Below are positions 1 through 5,471 of a stretch of DNA of 6,535 nt, one piece after another (within the stretch, counting starts at the first letter, position 1; the number at the start of each line of letters is the position of its first letter). A program made the position numbers and the translations under genes. The stretch is from positions 1 through 6,535 of the forward strand of contig JAAZLY010000100.1 of NCBI GenBank assembly GCA_012799115.1. The letters run 5' to 3'. The stretch comes from Bacillota bacterium. GTDB lineage: Bacteria > Bacillota > Limnochordia > Darwinibacteriales > Darwinibacteriaceae. The notes beneath the pieces are model-generated. The model made no database searches. It had not been told where the DNA came from and saw nothing but the letters and a program-made list of their open reading frames with translations.

Positions 1-642
1 AATGAGTATGTAAGTCTCGATCTAGAAATGGGTTTTATCGAGGACGAGCATGACATCATGGATCTAGAAAACAGGCTTCTAGCGCACATGTTTGCCGAAG
101 TTCAGGAACGATGTGCCAAAGAACTTGACATCCTCGGGGTATGTATGCCTAATGTACCAGACATTCCCCGCGTAGCTCTTCTGGAGGCGCTAGAGATCTT
201 GGAGAAGCAGTATGGTAAAGTACGATGTGACAAAGACGCTGACTTGGATCCAGAGGGTGAACGGCTCCTGAGCAAGTATGTCTTGGAACAGACCGGAAGT
301 GAGTTTGTCTTTGTTACCGACTATCCCTGGACAAAACGCCCCATGTATACGATGCCAAAGGACAAGGAGAATACTGCTAGTTTCGACCTCCTATTTAGAG
401 GTGTGGAGATCACCACTGGTGGTCAGCGGATCCATAGCTATGAACTCTTGGCCGATAACATGCGAAAAAAGGGGCTCGATCCGAGTCACTTCTCATCCTA
501 CCTGAACAACTTTAGCATCGGGATGCCGCCCCATGGAGGACTAGCTATAGGCTTGGAGCGCCTCACCGCGCAGCTCCTTGGGCTTAGCAATGTGAGGGAG
601 GCTTCTTTGTTTCCGAGGGATCGCCAACGTCTGACTCCTTAG
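1..642 (+). CDS. aspS: Aspartyl-tRNA synthetase, archaeal/eukaryotic type (3' part; 5' end outside window)
   Basis: This class II aminoacyl-tRNA synthetase charges tRNA with aspartate in the cytoplasm. The reading frame is open from base 1 (N-E-Y-V-S-L-D-L-E-M), so the gene starts upstream and the ATG at 28 is internal. The visible 213 residues are the C-terminal half of the catalytic domain. They include the FVFVTDYPW stretch and P-M-Y-T-M-P, the FRGVEITTGGQRIH segment typical of the archaeal-type enzymes, and class II motif 3 as GLAIGLERLT near the end, with a normal C-terminus. The bacterial AspRS GAD insertion domain is absent where it would be expected, which supports the archaeal/eukaryotic subtype. 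In bacteria this subtype is often non-discriminating and also makes Asp-tRNA(Asn) for the amidotransferase route. The anticodon-binding domain that would decide this is not in the window. No terminator follows; the next SD begins 12 bp after the stop. Confidence 0.95.
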   Translation, partial: NEYVSLDLEMGFIEDEHDIMDLENRLLAHMFAEVQERCAKELDILGVCMPNVPDIPRVALLEALEILEKQYGKVRCDKDADLDPEGERLLSKYVLEQTGSEFVFVTDYPWTKRPMYTMPKDKENTASFDLLFRGVEITTGGQRIHSYELLADNMRKKGLDPSHFSSYLNNFSIGMPPHGGLAIGLERLTAQLLGLSNVREASLFPRDRQRLTP

Positions 643-667
643 CAGGCACTGCTTAGGGAGGAGAAAG

Positions 668-715
668 ATGGTCTTGATGGAATGGTTTTCTAACCAAACA
701 TGCGGAGGTGCATAG
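668..715 (+). CDS. Possible 15-codon leader or coupling ORF
   Basis: This short ORF encodes MVLMEWFSNQTCGGA. A strong SD (AGGGAGGAG at 655-663) lies at good spacing, with 6 nt between GGAGG and the ATG. Its TAG at 713-715 ends one base before the ATG at 717 of the next gene, and its Gly-Gly codons (GGA GGT) are themselves the SD of that gene. This layout would let ribosomes finishing the small ORF re-initiate on the downstream gene. The peptide resembles nothing I recognise, so its sequence may not matter. A chance ORF behind a purine-rich stretch remains possible. Confidence 0.4.
   Translation: MVLMEWFSNQTCGGA
704..710 (+). promoter_or_regulatory. Ribosome binding site that sets the start at 717
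   Basis: GGAGGTG sits 6 nt upstream of the ATG at 717. An in-frame GTG at 708 lies inside this SD and has no SD of its own at a usable distance, so 717 is preferred. Confidence 0.8.
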
Positions 716-716
716 A

Positions 717-1052
717 ATGGATATCACCGAATTTAAGGTGGAGGTCTTCTTAGCAGAGGAAACAGTAGACGAAATGACGCAAGAGCTCAACGGGCTGGGA
801 GCTCTCACTGTTGGAGACTATGACTATGTGTTCTCCTTGACGAAGGTAATGGGTCATTGGAGACCTCTTGAGGGATCCAATCCCTATCACGGAACACGGG
901 GAGAAATCAGTAGCAGTACCGAATATAAGATGGAATTTCGCTGTCCTAGGGCTCTATTGCAGCAGGTTTTGGTCAAAATCCATGAGATCCATCCCTATGA
1001 AGAGCCGATTGTCAACGTCTTACCACTCGTCGGATCAAAGAAAGAGGGCTAG
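717..1052 (+). CDS. YqfO/NIF3-like small protein (COG3323, CutA-like fold)
   Basis: This 111-residue protein resembles the stand-alone version of the ferredoxin-like domain inserted in bacterial NIF3/YqfO proteins, often annotated as NIF3-like or CutA-like. Family features are an N-terminal F-K-V-E-V-F-L strand, G-D-Y-D-Y-V-F-S-L-T with the downstream G-H-W-R-P-L-E-G-S-N-P-Y turn (about residues 46-57), and the signature H-P-Y-E-E-P near residue 93. Length matches the family norm of about 100 residues. The HPYEEP motif is shared with NIF3 proteins; the molecular function is not established, and a metal or small-ligand role is inference. There is no signal peptide or membrane segment, so it should be cytoplasmic. 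It probably shares a transcript with aspS. Its last 18 bases overlap the end of the convergent DUF554 gene. Confidence 0.85.
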   Translation: MDITEFKVEVFLAEETVDEMTQELNGLGALTVGDYDYVFSLTKVMGHWRPLEGSNPYHGTRGEISSSTEYKMEFRCPRALLQQVLVKIHEIHPYEEPIVNVLPLVGSKKEG

Positions 1053-1721
1053 CAAAACAGCCACCAAAATGGCGGGTAACATGTTTCCGAGTCGCAGTTT
1101 CGTGAGTCCGAGCATGTTGAGGGAAATGCCAATGATCAAGATACCTCCAGTAGCCGTCAGTTCGGCAATAACGGGATCACGCAAGAGCGGAGCCACCAAA
1201 GTGGCCAAAAGAGCGATCGTTCCCTGATAGAGAAGGACTGGAATGGCCGAAAACGCGACTCCGATTCCTAGGGAAGCCGAAAAGAATATGGCCGTCACTC
1301 CATCGATCAGTGACTTGGCATAGAGGACTTGATGATCGCCAGTTAACCCGCTGTTCAGGCTACCGATAACAGCCATAGCTCCTATGCAATATGTTAAGGT
1401 GGCCACCAAGAAGCCTTGGGTGAAATCGGTAGAGTCTGCTTCACCTTTCTTGCCACTGAACCTGCGAAGTCTTTCGCCCGCTCGGGTGATTCCAGACTCA
1501 ATATCCAGGAATTCGCCAAGGATGCTGCCGAGGGCAAGGGAGGCTATGGGGATGAGCACATTGTCGCTCGTCAAACCCATAGAGATTCCGATGATCAGGA
1601 CGGCCAAAGCCAACGCCTGCATGATTGTTTGTCGGACCCGGTCTGGCAGGCGCACAGCCTGACCCACAAGTGCACCAGCGACTATAGCAAGAAAATTGAC
1701 CAACGAACCCCAAAGGACCAA
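1035..1721 (-). CDS. DUF554 family integral membrane protein (YdfK/YqgA-like)
   Basis: This 228-residue, very hydrophobic protein has about seven predicted membrane segments: near the N-terminus, around residues 33-52 and 57-76, about 100-122, two in the 130-180 region, and a C-terminal pair ending in LLALFL. The start G-S-L-V-N-F-L-A-I-V-A-G, the L-A-L-G-S-I-L-G-E loop followed by an E-rich helix, and the K-S-L-I-D-G-V-T-A-I segment are typical of DUF554 (E. coli YqgA, B. subtilis YdfK), as is the length of about 230. Function is unknown; a transport role is often assumed but unproven. I chose the TTG at 1721 because a GGAGGT lies 7 nt upstream and homologues begin M-V-x-x-G-x-x-V-N. The in-frame GTG at 1736 overlaps that SD. 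It is divergent from the phospholipase-like gene and convergent with the YqfO-like gene. Confidence 0.9.
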   Translation of the reverse strand: MVLWGSLVNFLAIVAGALVGQAVRLPDRVRQTIMQALALAVLIIGISMGLTSDNVLIPIASLALGSILGEFLDIESGITRAGERLRRFSGKKGEADSTDFTQGFLVATLTYCIGAMAVIGSLNSGLTGDHQVLYAKSLIDGVTAIFFSASLGIGVAFSAIPVLLYQGTIALLATLVAPLLRDPVIAELTATGGILIIGISLNMLGLTKLRLGNMLPAILVAVLLALFL

Positions 1722-1728
1722 TGACCTA

Positions 1729-1734
1729 ACCTCC
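1729..1734 (-). promoter_or_regulatory. Ribosome binding site of the DUF554 gene
   Basis: GGAGGT on the - strand is followed after 7 nt by TTG at 1721-1719. It overlaps the upstream in-frame GTG at 1736, which argues against that GTG as the start. Confidence 0.7.
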
Positions 1735-1736
1735 AC

Positions 1737-1881
1737 TTACGATCTTCTTTAGACATTTCTGCTCAGATTGGAACATCCCTGCCTTACAGGAGCATGCAGG
1801 GCAAATTCGTGTAGCCCATCTACAGGCAGGAAGTTTCATCCAGCAAGTAGAATACAGCAACCAATCGTTTTGCTATGGAGT
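1737..1881. other. Divergent intergenic region with inverted repeats
   Basis: This stretch between the DUF554 gene (-) and the phospholipase-like gene (+) must hold their promoters or leaders. I see CCCTGC (1777-1782) paired with GCAGGG (1796-1801), and TGTAG (1810-1814) paired with CTACA (1820-1824) around a 5-nt loop. CCTGCC (1778-1783) can alternatively pair with GGCAGG (1825-1830), so the structures are mutually exclusive. A TAGAAT at 1848-1853 could be a + strand -10 box, but no good -35 lies 16-18 nt upstream. An open frame from 1768 runs through this region into the next gene, but it lacks an SD at 1768 and has no family resemblance before 1897. Confidence 0.4.
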
Positions 1882-1890
1882 GAGGAGGGA
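1882..1890 (+). promoter_or_regulatory. Ribosome binding site that sets the TTG start at 1897
   Basis: GAGGAGGGA is the only strong SD in the upstream region. It is followed 6 nt later by the in-frame TTG at 1897, where family-like sequence (M-G-S-R-I-M-H-Y) begins. Confidence 0.75.
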
Positions 1891-1896
1891 CGTTTC

Positions 1897-2520
1897 TTGG
1901 GCTCACGGATTATGCACTATTGCATTACATCACTCACCGGTGAATCACTAGGTATCACTGATGGATCCTTCTTCCTCGGAGGCCTAGCACCTGATCTACA
2001 CTCTTACATGGGGCCCTCCAATTACTATCGCACGCACTTTAGTTTTAGGAATGATGAGGGCCTGACCGAAACGGATTTTGACCTGTTCGAGAGGAAGTAC
2101 TTTGTCGATGATGTTTCCCCATTTCACCTGGGTTACTACTTTCACATTATCTCGGATGACATTTGGAAGCACAAGATCTATTACCGGAAGATAAAGGGGC
2201 TTGAACCTCACAAGAAGGAAGTTGCTCTTAAGAAGAACTATAGAGATTTTTGGCGGCTAAATGGGAAGATCATTGATCATCATTCCTTAGTTCTCCAAGA
2301 GCTTGCGCCAATCGCAGTTGAGATGGATGAGATCGATCACCAACATTTTCCGAAACTGATCCAGGAACTGTATCGTGACTTTAAGCTGAAGGATGAAGCC
2401 AGTAACGAGGATCTAGAGATCCTAGATCTTACTGAAGTATTGTCGGTTATTGAATCCTCCGTTAGGTCCTGTCTAGGGGCCTACAGGCGATTGACTGGGG
2501 AGGTATCGATTGGAGAGTAG
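1897..2520 (+). CDS. Zinc-dependent phospholipase C family-like protein
   Basis: This 207-residue, mainly helical protein resembles the zinc-dependent phospholipase C / S1-P1 nuclease-like family (Pfam Zn_dep_PLPC). Candidate metal ligands are His7 (R-I-M-H-Y), Asp33 and His35 (A-P-D-L-H), His47, and the H-L-G-Y-Y-F-H-I-I-S-D-D-I-W block at about residues 77-90 with His77, His83, Asp87 and Asp88. This order of His and Asp residues is what suggests the family. Unlike classical secreted phospholipases, it has no signal peptide, so it is probably intracellular and the substrate is unknown; a phosphodiester or phosphomonoester is a guess. I chose the TTG at 1897 on SD placement. The frame extends upstream to 1768, but that part looks non-coding. 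RidA follows 64 bp downstream in the same direction. Confidence 0.65.
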   Translation: MGSRIMHYCITSLTGESLGITDGSFFLGGLAPDLHSYMGPSNYYRTHFSFRNDEGLTETDFDLFERKYFVDDVSPFHLGYYFHIISDDIWKHKIYYRKIKGLEPHKKEVALKKNYRDFWRLNGKIIDHHSLVLQELAPIAVEMDEIDHQHFPKLIQELYRDFKLKDEASNEDLEILDLTEVLSVIESSVRSCLGAYRRLTGEVSIGE

Positions 2521-2584
2521 GGTAGTCTCGAAAGTGTGATTCTTTTCTTGTCAGGTTCTACCATACGAGAACAGGAGGGCTTGC

Positions 2585-2950
2585 ATGGTGAGTATTAGGA
2601 GGAGTGACATAAGTGACGATTGGGGCCACGCAGGTATTGTGGAAGCGGGTGGCTTCGTTTTTGTTAGTTACTGCGTAGGTAACGTTGGTCAGTCTGTTGA
2701 AGAGCAGATCAATGGCGCTTTCGATCACCTCGAGGAGAGACTGAAAACCATTGGTTTGGATCTGACATCTGTTGTGCAGATGGATTGTTTATTCAGAGAT
2801 ATTTGGAACATCCCGGTCATGGAAAAGGTGATCAAGGAACGGTTCGGAGGAGAGTACCCGGCTAGGAAATCCATTCAGACGGAGTTTGCCCATCGCGGGG
2901 GACAAGAAGGGATGCAATTCCAGCTTGATGCCATAGCGTTTAGGGGCTAG
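2585..2950 (+). CDS. RidA/YjgF/YER057c/UK114 family protein
   Basis: This 121-residue cytoplasmic protein is of the Rid family, whose trimeric archetype RidA hydrolyses reactive enamines and imines made by PLP enzymes. Visible features are the V-E-A-G-G-F-V-F-V-S-Y strand pair (about 19-29), the long helix E-E-Q-I-N-G-A-F-D-H-L, the V-V-Q-M-D-C-L-F-R-D-I strand, and the C-terminal Y-P-A-R-K-S-I. Arg94 aligns with the essential E. coli RidA Arg105. The Glu equivalent to E. coli Glu120 is Gln113 (Q-F-Q-L-D-A-I-A), and the intervening loop is about four residues longer. It therefore belongs to a divergent Rid subgroup and imine deaminase activity should not be assumed. Start: ATG 5 nt after AGGAGGG (2573-2579). 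A short dyad, GTTCT (2555-2559) with AGAAC (2568-2572), lies just before the SD. Confidence 0.9.
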   Translation: MVSIRRSDISDDWGHAGIVEAGGFVFVSYCVGNVGQSVEEQINGAFDHLEERLKTIGLDLTSVVQMDCLFRDIWNIPVMEKVIKERFGGEYPARKSIQTEFAHRGGQEGMQFQLDAIAFRG

Positions 2951-2985
2951 GGAGAAAAATCGATTGGTCGCATCCACAAAGGTAG

Positions 2986-3015
2986 CAAAAAGCACCGGAC
3001 ATGTTCCCGGTGCTT
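2986..3015 (-). terminator. Intrinsic terminator of the ATP-grasp gene
   Basis: A perfect 9-bp stem pairs AAGCACCGG (2990-2998) with CCGGTGCTT (3007-3015) around an 8-nt loop. Read on the - strand it is followed by a TTTTT run (2991-2987) and begins 9 nt after the ATP-grasp stop codon. On the + strand only two T residues follow, so it would be a poor terminator for the RidA gene, although it may slow transcription from both sides. Confidence 0.85.
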
Positions 3016-3024
3016 AGAATCGAA

Positions 3025-4278
3025 TCAGAGTGTGGTGGTAGCAGCTGATTCAGGTAGGTTTTTGTGAAAGGTTTCTTCGTCAAACAACGAGTGTTCCAAG
3101 AAGATCTCGCCTCCATCAGAGCCTAAGAGCTTACCGATATTGCGGAGTAGAAATCCCCATAGGACAAAACCAGGCAATAGGTCATGGACACTCAAGATAT
3201 CCTTGTGAGTCTTTTCCCGCTTACTCCAAGCCTTAAAACAAGCGAATTTATCTTTAGCCGTGAGCTCGTTGTCAATCAGATTATAGAGGAGCCAGCCGAG
3301 ATCCAAGAAGTTGAGTTTGCAGCGGACTCCATCTTTTTGCCGGGGAAGAGTCTCAATCTCCTTACCTTTGGCTAGTTCGGTGAAGGCAGTTATTAAGTCT
3401 ACACCGGCGAAATGCCCTAAAATGGCTCCCGGGGCAATTCGTGGATTACAATCGATTAGATAGAGCTTCCCTGTTCCTTCTTCTTCCATATAGTCAAAGC
3501 TGATGAAACCCGTCCAATTGAAATGTCTAATTAGCCGTGCGTCAAAGAGTTCAGCTTCTGGTGAGTTGATCGTCTCTCTATAAGAGCTTGTCCCTCCAGA
3601 AGTAGGAACGGTTCGTAAGGCTCGAAAGACCACTTTACCTTTCACTTCACCTGCTACAGCTAGATTCACGGTGGAAACCAAGGTGCCCTTGATGTATTGT
3701 TGAATGATCGGGAGTTGATCCTCAAGATCGTATTTCTTGACAAGCTGACCGTACTCCAAGGCAGAGTTCTTGGGATCAAGGACGATTTTCTGCCCATGGG
3801 CGTTACATCCTACGCGAGGTTTGATGACAATGGGCGAATTAAGTGTGTCTAACAGACGAAACGCCTCTTTCAACGAATCGGGAGTTTGCGTTAGAGGCGT
3901 TCTGACGTTGGCCTGCTCTGCGTATGTTCGCATAGCATGCTTATTGTGTGCGAAGGTGATATCGGAATAGGGCATCGTCACCATCGTAGTGTACTGTTGA
4001 ATGATGTCCTTGTAATACGACATTAAGAAACCGCATTCTAAGACTGGAAAATACAGATCGTACTGATCCTGTTTGAGCTCTTCAATAACCGTCCTCGCAA
4101 AACCGTGGGGATCATAGTACAGAGAAGGAGCGACAACCCTCTTGCTTACTCCATTGGAATAGGATGCGAAACATCTACTATGGGAATCGATGACTGTCAC
4201 CTCATACCCAAGTTGATGAAGACGACGGATAATAAAGAGACCTGTCGGTGTGGGCGCTAAAGTTACCAATGCTTTCAT
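3025..4278 (-). CDS. ATP-grasp enzyme, carboxylate-amine ligase-like (COG3919 type)
   Basis: This 417-residue cytoplasmic enzyme is predicted to activate a carboxylate with ATP as an acyl-phosphate and join it to an amine or similar nucleophile. The pre-ATP-grasp domain (about 1-100) opens with K-A-L-V-T-L-A-P-T-P-T-G and the V-T-V-I-D-S strand. The grasp domain follows: A-H-N-K-H (113 region), the ATP-binding lysine in P-I-V-I-K-P-R (Lys153) with a glycine-containing loop after it, I-I-Q-Q-Y-I-K-G, P-T-S-G-G-T-S-S-Y-R-E-T (225-236), and the metal-binding L-I-D-C-N-P-R (Asp276, Asn278, Arg280). The usual Glu two residues before Asn is Asp here. The last 120 residues are a family-specific tail with hydrophobic helices. 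The ATG at 4278 has GGAGG (4292-4288) 9 nt upstream; longer frames to 4374 lack this. It is divergent from the GNAT gene. The substrate is unknown. Confidence 0.85.
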   Translation of the reverse strand: MKALVTLAPTPTGLFIIRRLHQLGYEVTVIDSHSRCFASYSNGVSKRVVAPSLYYDPHGFARTVIEELKQDQYDLYFPVLECGFLMSYYKDIIQQYTTMVTMPYSDITFAHNKHAMRTYAEQANVRTPLTQTPDSLKEAFRLLDTLNSPIVIKPRVGCNAHGQKIVLDPKNSALEYGQLVKKYDLEDQLPIIQQYIKGTLVSTVNLAVAGEVKGKVVFRALRTVPTSGGTSSYRETINSPEAELFDARLIRHFNWTGFISFDYMEEEGTGKLYLIDCNPRIAPGAILGHFAGVDLITAFTELAKGKEIETLPRQKDGVRCKLNFLDLGWLLYNLIDNELTAKDKFACFKAWSKREKTHKDILSVHDLLPGFVLWGFLLRNIGKLLGSDGGEIFLEHSLFDEETFHKNLPESAATTTL

Positions 4279-4284
4279 TATTCC

Positions 4285-4328
4285 TTGCCTCCGATGTACT
4301 GACAATCTATAATTAAGCTTGATATAAC
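4285..4328 (+). promoter_or_regulatory. Promoter-like elements for the GNAT-Nudix-PhzF run
   Basis: TTGCCT (4285-4290) and a perfect TATAAT (4308-4313) are separated by 17 nt, a sigma-A-type arrangement. A second overlapping option is CTGACA (4299-4304) with TATAAC (4323-4328) and an 18-nt spacer. Both point at the GNAT gene and lie next to the SD of the divergent ATP-grasp gene, so the two directions could interfere or share a regulator. An imperfect AT-rich dyad is centred on AAGCTT (4315-4320). Confidence 0.5.
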
Positions 4329-4334
4329 ACATAG

Positions 4335-4363
4335 ATAATAGCACATTTGGGAGCGTATGAGTA
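4335..4363 (-). promoter_or_regulatory. Possible promoter of the ATP-grasp gene
   Basis: On the - strand, TATTAT (4340-4335) is a 5/6 match to the -10 box. TACTCA (4363-4358), only 3/6 to the -35 box, lies 17 nt upstream of it. Transcription would begin near 4328, giving a leader of about 50 nt. The weak -35 makes this tentative. Confidence 0.3.
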
Positions 4364-4387
4364 GTGTTTTCCATAAAAAGAATAGAC

Positions 4388-4396
4388 AGAGGGTGG
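4388..4396 (+). promoter_or_regulatory. Ribosome binding site proposed for the GNAT gene
   Basis: AGAGGGTGG is followed 5 nt later by TTG at 4402. The bases from GGTGGAC through the TTG nearly copy those at the PhzF start (6022-6034). The rival ATG at 4357 has GGGAG only 3 nt away, which is too close for efficient initiation. Confidence 0.5.
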
Positions 4397-4401
4397 ACAA
4401 G

Positions 4402-5445
4402 TTGATTGTTAGACCAGCCACGATGGAGGATAATGCGAAGTTAATTGAGATAGAACAGATGACCCCGCAGGGCGAGCAGATCAAATTGGTTAGTGAACGC
4501 AAAGATTACTTTTTCCGGGCCAAGAAGTTCGAAAACCCCATTCTTCTGGTAGCAGAGGATGACGTTCAAGGTGATATTCTAGGAATCATGGGTGTTGGTC
4601 CTGTTTCCGTCAGGCTTCAGGGGGAGACCGTTCGCGGTGGGTTGATCTTTGACTGGCGCTCAAACCCCCTAACGCAGAAGGGGTTACCCCGACACATGCT
4701 ACGTCTGTGGCAGGCAGCCCAAAGCGAAATTGACAATCAGAATATCCAGTTTATCTTTGGATACGTAAAGGAAGATAATATGCGCTCCATGTCCATCCTC
4801 CAGAAATATGGAGCACAAGATATAGAACAGAAGACGTTCTTGACGATGCCTGTTCACGCAAGCTTTTGCCGTGATCAACACGGAGTCAATCAAGTGGACC
4901 TGGCCCGCACCATCGATGTAAATCGAGAGAAACGTATTCTCGAAGAGAACTTCGGTTCCCTTGACCTCTTTACGGAACAAAGTGACACGCAGTTTCTGGC
5001 TAAGCAGTGGGATCAGTATCTGTATGGGAAGTTCACGTTCGGGAAGTCTTCTATGAAGGTATGGGATACAACAGCTGAGTATTCCCAGAGAGTATTGAAC
5101 ATGCCACGATTATATAAGCTGGCGAGACCGGTGTTCAAAGCGGCCTCCAAAGTCATAGCTCTACCGCGGATTCCCCGGCTCGGAGATGAGATCAAAGTCT
5201 GGCAACTCTATGATCTGATCCTTGACAAACCCGATGACCTTCCTTACCTTCTAGAAAGAATTCGACTGGCGGCAATAGACAATTCCATCGATTATCTTGT
5301 TATCTGCATGAATGCGCAGGATCCCGGGTTTGATCAGATCGCCAAGAAAGCCTGGATTCGTTTGAACTATCATCTATTCTTTGTCCCGATCCAGGATCTT
5401 CCCCTTCCACAGGGATCAACGTACTTTGACGTCAGCTATCTGTAG
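4402..5445 (+). CDS. GNAT family N-acetyltransferase with C-terminal extension
   Basis: This protein is predicted to transfer an acyl group from acetyl-CoA (or another acyl-CoA) to an amine. The N-terminal 150 residues form the GNAT domain: M-I-V-R-P-A-T-M-E-D at the start, the I-L-L-V-A-E-D-D and I-L-G-I-M-G-V-G strands (47-66), L-I-F-D-W-R (81-86) leading into the acyl-CoA loop region L-T-Q-K-G-L-P, and E-D-N-M-R-S-M-S-I-L-Q-K-Y-G-A (124-138), the usual C-terminal GNAT motif. The pyrophosphate loop departs from the R/Q-x-x-G-x-G/A consensus. About 200 further residues follow that I cannot assign; their end (I-D-Y-L-V-I-C-M ... L-F-F-V-P-I) resembles the closing half of a second, degenerate GNAT fold. 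The start is uncertain: TTG 4402 (347 aa) is preferred, with ATG 4357 (362 aa) the alternative. It is probably the first gene of an operon. Confidence 0.8.
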   Translation: MIVRPATMEDNAKLIEIEQMTPQGEQIKLVSERKDYFFRAKKFENPILLVAEDDVQGDILGIMGVGPVSVRLQGETVRGGLIFDWRSNPLTQKGLPRHMLRLWQAAQSEIDNQNIQFIFGYVKEDNMRSMSILQKYGAQDIEQKTFLTMPVHASFCRDQHGVNQVDLARTIDVNREKRILEENFGSLDLFTEQSDTQFLAKQWDQYLYGKFTFGKSSMKVWDTTAEYSQRVLNMPRLYKLARPVFKAASKVIALPRIPRLGDEIKVWQLYDLILDKPDDLPYLLERIRLAAIDNSIDYLVICMNAQDPGFDQIAKKAWIRLNYHLFFVPIQDLPLPQGSTYFDVSYL

Positions 5446-5459
5446 TTGTTTGGCTTGTT

Positions 5460-5465
5460 GAGGTG
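5460..5465 (+). promoter_or_regulatory. Ribosome binding site that sets the Nudix start
   Basis: GAGGTG lies 6 nt before the ATG at 5472. The in-frame GTG at 5463 is part of this SD and is rejected as a start. Confidence 0.75.
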
Positions 5466-5471
5466 TTATGT

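Noticed and set aside
1384..1724. + strand open frames opposite the DUF554 gene
   Set aside because: They are antisense shadows of a clearly conserved membrane protein, with no SD and no recognisable family.
1768..1896. N-terminal extension of the phospholipase-like gene reading from 1768
   Set aside because: There is no SD near 1768, the encoded residues look unstructured and unlike the family, and a strong SD at 1882-1890 precedes TTG 1897.
2548..2585. Separate promoter for the RidA gene (TTGTCA at 2548-2553)
   Set aside because: No -10-like hexamer lies 16-18 nt downstream; that position holds the SD region.
2990..3015. Terminator for the RidA gene on the + strand
   Set aside because: The stem is good but only two T residues follow on the + strand; the T-run is on the - strand side.
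4279..4374. Longer ATP-grasp start at 4374
   Set aside because: The GGAGG at 4292-4288 and the family-typical M-K-A-L-V-T start at 4278 are better, and the longer frame would run through the promoter region and into the GNAT 5' end.
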